Shown piece by piece: positions 24,732 to 31,958 of a stretch of 49,448 nt of DNA. Within the stretch, counting starts at the first letter, position 1; each line of letters starts with the position of its first letter. A program made the translations under genes and the position numbers. The stretch is from an uncultured bacterium (lineage in GTDB: Bacteria > Bacillota_A > Clostridia > Lachnospirales > Lachnospiraceae): contig CAJMOO010000002.1 of NCBI GenBank assembly GCA_905215045.1, positions 1 through 49,448 on the forward strand. Reading direction: 5' to 3'. The notes under the pieces are model-generated. The model made no database searches. It was given only the letters and a program-made list of their open reading frames with translations, and was not told where the DNA came from.

Positions 24732-25901
24732 TTACATATTCTTTTTTTCAAGATATTCTTTGATACGTTCTGTTGGGTTTAACAGATCACTGATTGATGC
24801 ATCATGATTTAATGTATCAATTAATAGTGCAACGTATTTGGATACGTCAGAAGATGCATACCAGTCACGAGATAATAATTCAGGTGTCTGATAAGTAAGA
24901 TTAGTTGTGATAACCTTCTCAATAATACCTTCTTCAACTGCACGGTCAAATACTTCTAATCCGTTTGTAAATAAACCAAATGTAGATAAGCAGAATACAC
25001 GACGGGCATTTCTGCGTTTTAATTCTTTGGCTACGTCGATCATACTTTCTCCAGAAGAGATCATGTCGTCGATGATCAGAACATCCTTACCATCTAAGGA
25101 GTCACCAAGGAATTCATGTGCAACGATAGGATTACGTCCGTCAATGACAGTAGAATAGTCACGGCGTTTGTAGAACATACCAACATCAACACCAACAACG
25201 TTTGCCATGTAGATCGCACGTTGCATAGCACCTTCATCTGGGCTGATAACCATTAAGTGGTCGTTGTCAAAGTGAACATCATCACACTGTTCAACTAATG
25301 ATTTTACAAACTGATAAGTAGGCTGGATGTTATCAAATCCACTGATAGGGATTGCATTCTGTACACGAGGGTCATGTGCATCGAAAGTCAGGATATTATC
25401 AACACCAAGGCTGATCAGTTCCTGAAGCATAACTGCACAGTCTAAAGATTCACGTGTACTTCTCTTATGCTGACGGCTTTCATATAAGAAAGGCATGATA
25501 ACATTAACACTCTTAGCCTTTCCAGCGGAAGCACTGATGATACGTTTTAAGTCAGCATAGTGATCGTCTGGAGACATGTGGTTTACACGTCCGCTTAAAG
25601 AGTAAGTTACGCTGTAGTTTAATACATCAACAATAATGTATAAATCCATGTCACGAACAGATTCGCGAATGATACCTTTAGCTTCTCCAGAACCAAAACG
25701 TGGGCAACTTGCATCTAAAAGATAAGTATCTCTTAAATATCCATCACAGGCAACAGAGTCTTTGAAATCTTTGTAAGTTTCAGATCTCCACTGGATGATA
25801 TAGTTGTCAATTGTTTTTCCAAGTTCTTTGCATCCTTCAAGGGCAATGATTCCAAGTTTACCGTCTGGAATCTTAGTAAAGTTACGGTCAGATCGTCTCA
25901 T
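24732..25901 (-). CDS. prs: ribose-phosphate pyrophosphokinase, long (389-residue) form
   Basis: Makes PRPP from ribose-5-phosphate and ATP for purine, pyrimidine, His, Trp and NAD synthesis. The protein has 389 residues against the usual ~315, with extra sequence at the N-terminus and before the first conserved block. The flexible-loop region ESRQHKRS, the metal site FDAHDPR and the PRPP loop DVLIIDDMISSGES are visible. GAAGGAGA precedes ATG 25901. The promoter (25936-25964) overlaps the end of dnaI, so prs can be expressed independently. The long form recurs in Lachnospiraceae (from memory, not checked). Confidence 0.92.
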   Translation of the reverse strand: MRRSDRNFTKIPDGKLGIIALEGCKELGKTIDNYIIQWRSETYKDFKDSVACDGYLRDTYLLDASCPRFGSGEAKGIIRESVRDMDLYIIVDVLNYSVTYSLSGRVNHMSPDDHYADLKRIISASAGKAKSVNVIMPFLYESRQHKRSTRESLDCAVMLQELISLGVDNILTFDAHDPRVQNAIPISGFDNIQPTYQFVKSLVEQCDDVHFDNDHLMVISPDEGAMQRAIYMANVVGVDVGMFYKRRDYSTVIDGRNPIVAHEFLGDSLDGKDVLIIDDMISSGESMIDVAKELKRRNARRVFCLSTFGLFTNGLEVFDRAVEEGIIEKVITTNLTYQTPELLSRDWYASSDVSKYVALLIDTLNHDASISDLLNPTERIKEYLEKKNM

Positions 25902-25935
25902 GATACTATCTCCTTCGTATATTGTTCTATAGTTT

Positions 25936-25964
25936 TTTATAACATTATAAATAAGTTACGTCAA
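25936..25964 (-). promoter_or_regulatory. putative sigma-A promoter of prs
   Basis: Minus strand: TTGACG, 17-bp spacer, TATAAA. The -35 lies inside the last codons of dnaI. No terminator separates the genes, so read-through from dnaD-dnaI is also likely. Confidence 0.7.
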
Positions 25965-26942
25965 GTTCGATTTTTTGAAACGGATATCATCTCCATAGAT
26001 TTTCTGCCATGAATAATTCTCAATGATTCTTGAAAAAATTCGTTCAGAATAAGTATTTCTGAATTCTTGCAGAGATAAATTTGTGGATATGATCGTTGAT
26101 CTTTCCTGGATCAATCGTTCATTCAAACATTGAAATAACTGTGAGATCACAAATTTATTGATCATCTCAGTTCCAAGGTCATCGATGATCAATAGATCGC
26201 ATTGAAAGATCAGGTTAGCAGATGTTTCCTGTTCCGTATCTTTTCCTTTGCCAAAGGTATGCTTTGCCAAAGTATCAAACAGCTGGAAAGCTGTCATATA
26301 GACGCAGGTAAAACCGCGGTCCATGATTTCCTTTGCAATACAATGACTTAAGAAAGTCTTCCCAACACCAGTGGAACCCTGAAATAAAATGTTGTCGTGA
26401 TTTGGAAATCTGGAAATAAAGGTTTTGCAGTGTTCCACGACTTTCTGAATGTTACGTCTTGGGCTTGGAAGACCTTGTTTGGTCATCTGATCGGAGTAAT
26501 AATCTTCCCTAAAGGTCTGAAAATTCTCCCGGGCTAAAATCTTAGCCATATTAGAACCGGAATACAGGTGATCGATCATCGCCTGATGGAAACAGGAACA
26601 TTGTTCCTGCCCGATATATCCGGTGTCTTTGCACTTCTTACAATGATAGATTGGTTCCAGATAATCAGACGAATATCCAGCCGCATGTAACAAGGACTGT
26701 TTCTTCTCAATTAAAATCTGATTCTTCTTGCGGTACTCTTCCCGCAAAGCAGGATCATCACTGACAATCAGCTGCTTTCCAAGAGAGATTGAATTGGCAG
26801 TGATCTGCCGGTCAAGATCTCTGATCTCTGGAATGGTTGTATATATATCTTTCTTGCGCTGTTCATGAAGCCGGTAATTAGAAAGCCGTCTTGCCTCATA
26901 TTGGCGCATGATATCCTGATAATCGTTATTTGATAATGACAT
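25956..26942 (-). CDS. dnaI: DnaI/DnaC-type helicase loader ATPase
   Basis: A 328-residue AAA+ protein that loads the replicative helicase DnaB onto origin DNA. The N-terminal helical part is followed by a four-Cys zinc motif (CKKCKDTGY ... CSC). The ATPase core has Walker A GSTGVGKT (Lys195), Walker B LLIIDDLG, sensor-1 ISTNLS and an arginine-finger candidate near SERIFSRI. It starts three bases after the stop of the DnaD-like gene, so they form an operon. The loaded helicase gene dnaB is 8 kb away on the other strand. Confidence 0.92.
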   Translation of the reverse strand: MSLSNNDYQDIMRQYEARRLSNYRLHEQRKKDIYTTIPEIRDLDRQITANSISLGKQLIVSDDPALREEYRKKNQILIEKKQSLLHAAGYSSDYLEPIYHCKKCKDTGYIGQEQCSCFHQAMIDHLYSGSNMAKILARENFQTFREDYYSDQMTKQGLPSPRRNIQKVVEHCKTFISRFPNHDNILFQGSTGVGKTFLSHCIAKEIMDRGFTCVYMTAFQLFDTLAKHTFGKGKDTEQETSANLIFQCDLLIIDDLGTEMINKFVISQLFQCLNERLIQERSTIISTNLSLQEFRNTYSERIFSRIIENYSWQKIYGDDIRFKKSNLT

Positions 26943-26945
26943 AAG

Positions 26946-28037
26946 TTAGTTCTCCATGAGTTCGTCCGCGAACTGTTTCTGTAAAAGTTGTTGCTCTAAC
27001 GCATCAAAATCATAATCACGCTGCGTAAAATTATGCATATTGCGCTGGTTGTTATTGTTAGCGAAAGTCTTTGGTGCTTTCTGCTGGATATGGAAGTTCT
27101 TCGCATCTTCCAAAGTTACGATGTGATTATCTTTCCAGTGTTTTAAGATCGTATCTGCATATGGAAAACTAGGTTTGTTGATCGCATTGATCGTACGATT
27201 ACAAGCTTCAATGATCAGTGCAAGATCAAAACCATCAGTTTCAAGCCATCGTTTCATATATTCTTCCTGAACAGGGGCTGGATTCTGATTTAATCCAAAC
27301 GCACGCATGATAGAATAATATTCCTTACGGAAATTCTTGCTGTATGCTTTCGCTTCTTCAGGAGTTTTAATGTTTGCTTCGTACCAGTTGATCGCTACAG
27401 ACTGCATATAACGGAAACTCTTCTTACCATTTGATACACAATGCTCTACAAGATATTCGATCAACTCACATGACATTCTAAGATCTTCATACATGTAAAG
27501 TAAAGTGTTCATATCTGTACATGTTAATGGCTTTCCTAAGAACATCTCACATACGTAGAGAAGATAAGAAAAACGCTCATCTTCGCTCTTACGCTGAAGT
27601 TCTGCAGGAGAAAGTGTCTTCATGGCAGGAATCGGTTCAGCGCCAGTGATCGTCTGATCTTTCACAGTAGTCTTAGAAGCTGCTGAAGAAGTAGCTTGGA
27701 CTGTTTCTTCTTGTTTTGTAGTTTGTGCAGGAGAATGTGGATTGCCACTGACAGGGAGAAGTTCTATAAAACTGATCTCGCCGTCTTTAAGCTCCATGCG
27801 TAAGAGGGATTCCTTCTCCCAGTATTTTAACGCACGAGTAACATCACGCTCCGTAAGTTCCAGTACATCTGCAAGACAAGGAATGCTGAAGTTTGCACCG
27901 TCAGAAACCATACGCAGAAGATAAATATACACTTTGATGTATTCACCGTTCGCACGAATCATATAATTATCAACAAATGCGTTTGGAAGCAGCGTTCCAC
28001 CGGTTGGATATGTGGTTGTTACTTTAATGTAATTCAT
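26946..28037 (-). CDS. dnaD: DnaD-domain replication initiation protein
   Basis: A 363-residue primosomal protein. The N-terminal winged-helix part (about residues 1-105; LPNAFVDNYMIRANGEYIKVYIYLL is the typical start of the family, split here by description) is followed by a Ser/Thr/Pro-rich linker (~110-160) and two DnaD/DnaB_2-type helical units (about 170-245 and 255-320). ATG 28037 is chosen: AAGGAG is eight bases upstream, while an ATG at 28163 would put translation through the promoter and a DnaA box. It is the first gene of the dnaD-dnaI operon, downstream of the DnaA-box cluster. Confidence 0.9.
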   Translation of the reverse strand: MNYIKVTTTYPTGGTLLPNAFVDNYMIRANGEYIKVYIYLLRMVSDGANFSIPCLADVLELTERDVTRALKYWEKESLLRMELKDGEISFIELLPVSGNPHSPAQTTKQEETVQATSSAASKTTVKDQTITGAEPIPAMKTLSPAELQRKSEDERFSYLLYVCEMFLGKPLTCTDMNTLLYMYEDLRMSCELIEYLVEHCVSNGKKSFRYMQSVAINWYEANIKTPEEAKAYSKNFRKEYYSIMRAFGLNQNPAPVQEEYMKRWLETDGFDLALIIEACNRTINAINKPSFPYADTILKHWKDNHIVTLEDAKNFHIQQKAPKTFANNNNQRNMHNFTQRDYDFDALEQQLLQKQFADELMEN

Positions 28038-28071
28038 GGCAATTTCTCCTTCTTTTATTATTGTTAATCTG

Positions 28072-28100
28072 ACTATAACGCAGATTGGAGAAATTGTAAA
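28072..28100 (-). promoter_or_regulatory. putative sigma-A promoter of dnaD-dnaI
   Basis: Minus strand: TTTACA, 17-bp spacer, TATAGT. Transcription would begin near 28066, about 29 bp before the start codon. The nearest DnaA box ends 37 bp upstream of the -35. Confidence 0.75.
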
Positions 28101-28121
28101 TACCAGGGAAATCCACACCCT

Positions 28122-28284
28122 AATTGTGTACAAGTCTGTGGATAATGTGGATAATGTGGACAAAAATCGTAAAACAATGGAAATAAGCCATTTACATAGA
28201 TTTTACAATTGTGGAAAAGGACAAAAGAAATCCACAGATTTGTTTATCAACAATTGTGTACAAGTCTGTGGATAATGTGGATAA
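28122..28284. promoter_or_regulatory. DnaA-box cluster with a duplicated 33-bp unit
   Basis: TGTGGATAA, the reverse complement of the consensus box TTATCCACA, occurs at 28137, 28146, 28267 and 28276, in two back-to-back pairs. A one-mismatch box (TGTGGACAA) continues the first pair at 28155. TGTGGAAAA at 28210 fits TTWTNCACA, and TTATCAACA lies in the opposite orientation at 28244. Bases 28122-28154 and 28252-28284 are identical, exactly 130 bp apart. The cluster fills the space between the murC stop and the dnaD promoter. This is a likely DnaA-binding regulatory or titration site; origin activity is not shown. Confidence 0.85.
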
Positions 28285-29670
28285 CTATCTATTTACGAGC
28301 GAATTTCCGATAGAATCAACGTTTCCGGCCCCCATAGTTATCAACAGATCATTTTTTTTGCAATTTTCTAAAATAAATTTTTCGATGTCATCAAATTCCT
28401 TAATATAGTGTACATCTACATCATAATCAGTCATGCGGTCTACGATATCTTTGGAGCTTACGATGCCAGTATCTTTTTCTCTGGCAGCATAGATGTCAGT
28501 GACGATCACGTGGTCACAGAGGCTTAATGCTTTTGCAAAGTCATCAAGGAATGCAATTGTTCTGGAATAAGTATGAGGCTGGAATACACACCATAATTCG
28601 TTATGTGGATAATTCTTAGCAGATTCCAGAGTTGCACGGATCTCTGTTGGATGATGCGCATAGTCATCAACAACGGTGAAGTCGTTGCATGTGCCTTTTA
28701 GTTCAAAACGACGTTTGGCGCCAGTGAATCCAAGAAGTCCTTTCTTCATTGTATCAACATCAATGCCGATACGTTTTGCAGCAGCAATGGCAGCCAGTGC
28801 ATTCTTCACGTTATGTTCGCCATTGACATTTAACTGGATATGGTCAATAAATTCTCCTTTATAGTAATAATCGAAATGAGCATGTCCAAATGCATCATAC
28901 CCGATGTTCTTTGCACAATAGTCATAAGAATCATTTTCTAATCCAAAAGTTGCATATTCTGCTTCTAATCCGTCCACAATATAATTGATGTTTTCAATTT
29001 CGCCATTGATGATCAAATAACCATAATCAGGAAGTTTATGGGCAAATTCACGGAAAGAATGGCGGATATCATCAAGATCCTTAAAGAAGTCCATGTGATC
29101 TTCTTCAATATTGAGGATAATACTGATCTTAGGGAAGAATTCTAAGAAACTGTTTGTGTATTCACATGCTTCAGTTACGAATGTCTCAGAATGTCCGACA
29201 CGGATATTTCCATTGATCGCATCAAGAATTCCACCAACGCTGATCGTAGGATCTGTGTTACCAGCAAGTAAAATGTAAGATAACATAGAAGTTGTTGTTG
29301 TCTTACCGTGAGTTCCGGATACAGCGATCGCATTCTGATAATTGTGCATCATCTGACCAAGCAGTGTAGCACGTTTCATGACAGGAATCTTACGGCGGAT
29401 GGCTTCTTTGTATTCTTCGTTGGTATCAAAGTTGATCGCTGCTGTGTATACAACAAGATCGATATCATCTGTGATATTATCTGCAGTCTGGCTGAGATAA
29501 ACTTTTGCACCTTTGTCTTCTAAGTGTTTGATGATATCGGAAGTATGGATATCGGATCCGGAAATCGTAAAACCTTCTTTAATAAGGATCTCAGCAAGAC
29601 CGCTCATGCTGATTCCTCCGATTCCCATAAAATGAATATGAATTGGTCTGTTAAAATCTATCTGATACAT
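28285..29670 (-). CDS. murC: UDP-N-acetylmuramate--L-alanine ligase
   Basis: Adds L-Ala to UDP-MurNAc, the first step of the peptidoglycan stem peptide. The 461-residue protein has FMGIGGISMSGLAEIL at the start, the ATP loop SGTHGKTTTTSML near residue 110, EACEYTNSF and DDYAHHPTEI. ATG 29670 is preferred: AAAGGG is nine bases upstream, against three for the ATG at 29676. It is transcribed alone towards the DnaA boxes, the last of which abuts its stop codon. No terminator is seen after it. Confidence 0.95.
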   Translation of the reverse strand: MYQIDFNRPIHIHFMGIGGISMSGLAEILIKEGFTISGSDIHTSDIIKHLEDKGAKVYLSQTADNITDDIDLVVYTAAINFDTNEEYKEAIRRKIPVMKRATLLGQMMHNYQNAIAVSGTHGKTTTTSMLSYILLAGNTDPTISVGGILDAINGNIRVGHSETFVTEACEYTNSFLEFFPKISIILNIEEDHMDFFKDLDDIRHSFREFAHKLPDYGYLIINGEIENINYIVDGLEAEYATFGLENDSYDYCAKNIGYDAFGHAHFDYYYKGEFIDHIQLNVNGEHNVKNALAAIAAAKRIGIDVDTMKKGLLGFTGAKRRFELKGTCNDFTVVDDYAHHPTEIRATLESAKNYPHNELWCVFQPHTYSRTIAFLDDFAKALSLCDHVIVTDIYAAREKDTGIVSSKDIVDRMTDYDVDVHYIKEFDDIEKFILENCKKNDLLITMGAGNVDSIGNSLVNR

Positions 29671-29720
29671 TTTCATGTGCCCTTTCTTTCTATCGTTGAT
29701 ATAGTTTCATTGTTTTCCTT

Positions 29721-29749
29721 ATTATAAGTCACTGCAACTAATCTTGCAA
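29721..29749 (-). promoter_or_regulatory. putative sigma-A promoter of murC
   Basis: Minus strand: TTGCAA, 17-bp spacer, perfect TATAAT, about 50 bp upstream of the start. The 29677-29977 gap otherwise holds only this promoter and that of spoVG, back to back. Confidence 0.7.
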
Positions 29750-29849
29750 GACAGAGATTGAATTGGAAAATATTATATTTGCTATAAAAATATGGAGAAA
29801 AAAGTAGTAAAATGTCATAATAAAAAAGCTGATAAAAAACAAGTTTTTG

Positions 29850-29878
29850 TTCACATTTGCTGAAAATAGTGTTATAAT
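29850..29878 (+). promoter_or_regulatory. putative sigma-A promoter of spoVG
   Basis: TTCACA, 17-bp spacer, TATAAT. It leaves a leader of about 95 nt before ATG 29978. A Bacillus-type sigma-H promoter was not recognised. Confidence 0.65.
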
Positions 29879-29977
29879 AAAAATTAGCATATACGGTCTA
29901 AGAGAAAGAAGAAGTTACCAGAGCCTGACCGGAGAGCGAATTTTAGCTATATTATTAGAAACTAGGAGGATGACAAC

Positions 29978-30265
29978 ATGCAAATAACTGATGTACGAAT
30001 TAGAAAAGTGGCCAAAGAAGGTAAGATGAAAGCTGTTGTGTCTATCACGATCGATAACGAATTTGTGGTACATGATATTAAAGTAATCGAAGGGGAAAAA
30101 GGTCTGTTTATTGCAATGCCTAGCCGTAAAGCGGCAGACGGTGAATACAGAGACATTGCACATCCGATCAATTCTGACACAAGAAATATGATCCAGACTT
30201 TAATTTTAGAACAATATGAAGCAATGAATCTGGGGGATATTGACGCAACAGCGCCAGAAGTCTAA
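29978..30265 (+). CDS. spoVG: septation regulator SpoVG
   Basis: A 95-residue DNA/RNA-binding regulator involved in sporulation, septation and, in several Firmicutes, global gene control. Recognisable from [10 protein letters not shown] at the start, [10 protein letters not shown] and LFIAMPSRK. The ribosome-binding site is TAGGAGGATGA. It has its own promoter and terminator. With spmAB it supports a spore-forming host. Confidence 0.96.
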   Translation: MQITDVRIRKVAKEGKMKAVVSITIDNEFVVHDIKVIEGEKGLFIAMPSRKAADGEYRDIAHPINSDTRNMIQTLILEQYEAMNLGDIDATAPEV

Positions 30266-30301
30266 GATTAAGAGAATAACTTCTTCTTTAAAGTGTAGAA
30301 A

Positions 30302-30334
30302 AAGAATCGGGTATTGACCACCTGGTTCTTTTTT
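30302..30334 (+). terminator. terminator of spoVG
   Basis: An 11-bp stem, AAGAATCGGGT with ACCTGGTTCTT (two G-T pairs), followed by four T. The loop contains TTGACC, the -35 of the next promoter. Confidence 0.85.
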
Positions 30335-30344
30335 CTGTTATAAT
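30314..30344 (+). promoter_or_regulatory. possible promoter embedded in the spoVG terminator
   Basis: TTGACC, 19-bp spacer, TATAAT. The spacer is longer than ideal. It would serve the DUF951-rpsF-ssb-rpsR run. Confidence 0.45.
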
Positions 30345-30393
30345 CAGAACTATAATAGTGTAAAAGATAGATCAGAACAAGGAGGTTTGATGG

Positions 30394-30585
30394 ATGGAAT
30401 TTCAGATCGGAGATATTGTTAAATTAAAAAAAGCACATCCTTGCGGTATAAATGAATGGGAGATTCTGAGAGTGGGAATGGATTTTCGTTTAAAATGTGT
30501 TGGATGTGGCAGACAGGTGATGGTGCCAAGAAAGATGGTTGAAAAAAATTTTAGAGGATTTATAAAAAAAGCTTGCCAAGATTAG
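30394..30585 (+). CDS. DUF951 family protein (YyzM-like)
   Basis: A 63-residue protein of the DUF951 family, with the start FQIGDIVKLKKAHPCG and the C-x-x-C-G motif (KCVGCGRQVMVPR) that could bind zinc or nucleic acid. The family is conserved in Firmicutes and commonly sits upstream of rpsF, as here. Function unknown. The ribosome-binding site is AAGGAGG. Confidence 0.9.
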   Translation: MEFQIGDIVKLKKAHPCGINEWEILRVGMDFRLKCVGCGRQVMVPRKMVEKNFRGFIKKACQD

Positions 30586-30626
30586 AAGTTTATGATAAAG
30601 TAATTATTCGTGGTATATAAAAATAT

Positions 30627-30653
30627 CCTTGCTCTTTCACGAAGAAAGAGCCA
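30627..30653 (+). promoter_or_regulatory. hairpin in the rpsF leader, possible S6:S18 autoregulatory region
   Basis: GCTCTTT pairs with AAAGAGC around CACGAAG, shortly upstream of the rpsF ribosome-binding site. rpsF operons often carry an RNA leader bound by S6 and S18, but I cannot confirm the known motif here. Confidence 0.3.
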
Positions 30654-30677
30654 CTAGACCAAAAGGAGGTGCAAGTA

Positions 30678-30965
30678 ATGATGAAATATGAATTAGCATT
30701 AGTTTTAAGTGCAAAGATCGAAGACGAAGAACGTGCAGCTATGGTTGAAAAAGTTCAGGCAATGATTACTACAGCAGGTGCAGCGATCACTAACGTCGAT
30801 GAATGGGGTAAGAAACAGTTAGCTTACGAAATTCAGAAGATGAAAGAAGGATACTACTATTTCATCCAGTTCGAAGGCGAAACTACAGTTCCAGCAGAAC
30901 TTGAAGAAAGACTTCGTATTGAGGAAACTGTATTACGTTTCTTATGCGTTAAACAGGATGCGTAA
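30678..30965 (+). CDS. rpsF: 30S ribosomal protein S6
   Basis: A 95-residue central-domain protein of the small subunit that binds S18. The start MMKYELALVLSAK and the region VDEWGKKQLAYEIQK are typical. AAAAGGAGG is eight bases before ATG 30678. First of the conserved rpsF-ssb-rpsR operon. Confidence 0.96.
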   Translation: MMKYELALVLSAKIEDEERAAMVEKVQAMITTAGAAITNVDEWGKKQLAYEIQKMKEGYYYFIQFEGETTVPAELEERLRIEETVLRFLCVKQDA

Positions 30966-30986
30966 TTAACAGGAGGGATCCGAATA

Positions 30987-31430
30987 ATGAATAAAGTAGT
31001 ATTAATGGGAAGATTGACAAGGGACCCTGATGTAAGATATTCACAAGGTGAGACACCTTTGGCAATCGCCAGATACACGTTAGCAGTAGATAGAAGATTC
31101 AAAAGAAACGGTGAACAGGATGCGGATTTTATTAACTGTGTGGCATTCGGACGCACAGCAGAATTTGCAGAGAAGTATCTAAAACAGGGTACTAAGATGG
31201 TTGTTTCTGGAAGAATCCAGACAGGTAGTTATACAAACCGTGATGGAGTTAAAGTTTACACAACAGAAGTTGTGATCGAAGAGCAGGATTTTGCAGAGAG
31301 CAAAGCTGCTGCAGCCCAGAACAGTAATATGGGAGTTCCACAGCCAAGCGCGCCACAGCCTAGTGCCGCAGCAAGCGATGGTTTTATGAATATTCCAGAT
31401 GGTTTGGAAGAAGAATTACCATTTAGTTAA
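30987..31430 (+). CDS. ssb: single-stranded DNA-binding protein
   Basis: A 147-residue SSB. The OB fold spans residues 1 to about 108 (MNKVVLMGRLTRDPDVRYS, DFINCVAFGRTAEF). A Pro/Ser/Ala-rich linker follows, then the acidic partner-binding tip LEEELPFS. It lies between rpsF and rpsR, as in most Firmicutes. Confidence 0.97.
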   Translation: MNKVVLMGRLTRDPDVRYSQGETPLAIARYTLAVDRRFKRNGEQDADFINCVAFGRTAEFAEKYLKQGTKMVVSGRIQTGSYTNRDGVKVYTTEVVIEEQDFAESKAAAAQNSNMGVPQPSAPQPSAAASDGFMNIPDGLEEELPFS

Positions 31431-31446
31431 ATAGGAGGTAGAAATC

Positions 31447-31701
31447 ATGGCTTATACAAAAGGCGATTCTCCAATGAGAAGAAGAGGCGGACGTAGAAGA
31501 AGAAAAGTATGTACATTCTGTACAGAAGCCGACGCTGTAATCGATTATAAAGATGTAGCAACATTAAAGAAATATGTATCTGAAAGAGGAAAAATCCTTC
31601 CAAGACGTATTACTGGAACATGTGCTAAACATCAGAGAGCTGTTACAGGAGCTATCAAGAGAGCTAGACATTTAGCTTTAATGCCATATACAGCTGAATA
31701 A
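31447..31701 (+). CDS. rpsR: 30S ribosomal protein S18
   Basis: An 84-residue basic protein. [15 protein letters not shown] is the start, and [26 protein letters not shown] is the conserved C-terminal region in outline. The CxxC near the start and a later Cys suggest the zinc-binding form. The ribosome-binding site is TAGGAGG. Confidence 0.96.
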   Translation: MAYTKGDSPMRRRGGRRRRKVCTFCTEADAVIDYKDVATLKKYVSERGKILPRRITGTCAKHQRAVTGAIKRARHLALMPYTAE

Positions 31702-31717
31702 TTTTAAGCAGATAATG

Positions 31718-31759
31718 AAGAGTTATATTGTGACGTATGTTGCGGTATAGCTCTTTTTT
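31718..31759 (+). terminator. terminator of the rpsF operon
   Basis: AAGAGTTATA pairs with TATAGCTCTT (one G-T pair) around a long loop, followed by T6. Its T-run is also the left arm of the next palindrome. Confidence 0.75.
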
Positions 31760-31800
31760 GTATCATAGAAATTCCGATGGAATCCCCTATGATACAAAAA
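31756..31800. repeat. 45-bp palindrome, intergenic hairpin element
   Basis: TTTTGTATCATAG and CTATGATACAAAA are perfect inverted arms, with an inner ATTCC-GAT-GGAAT hairpin. A GCCC-TCC-GGGC mini-hairpin follows at about 31800, then an imperfect repeat around TCGCACTGCGA. It could be a bidirectional terminator or a dispersed intergenic repeat. No second copy is in this window. Confidence 0.7.
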
Positions 31801-31958
31801 GCCCTCCGGGCAAGATCGCACTGCGACAGACATGTCAAAATAATTAAGAAAATTGCGTAAATTGAACAAATATCTCGCTTTCGTTAAATATAATGTACAA
31901 ATTCATGCAATTGAGTTATAATAAAGGATAATTGTAAGAATCAAATCAGGAGAAAAAA

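Noticed and set aside
28038..28163. Longer N-terminus for the DnaD-like protein
   Set aside because: The extra 42 codons cross the -10/-35 and a DnaA box; AAGGAG supports ATG 28037.
28122..28284. oriC proper
   Set aside because: Boxes are convincing, but there is no dnaA gene, no DnaA-trio and no proven unwinding region, so only a DnaA-binding cluster is claimed.
28122..28284. CRISPR array
   Set aside because: Only two copies of a 33-bp repeat with a 97-bp gap, no cas genes; DnaA boxes explain it.
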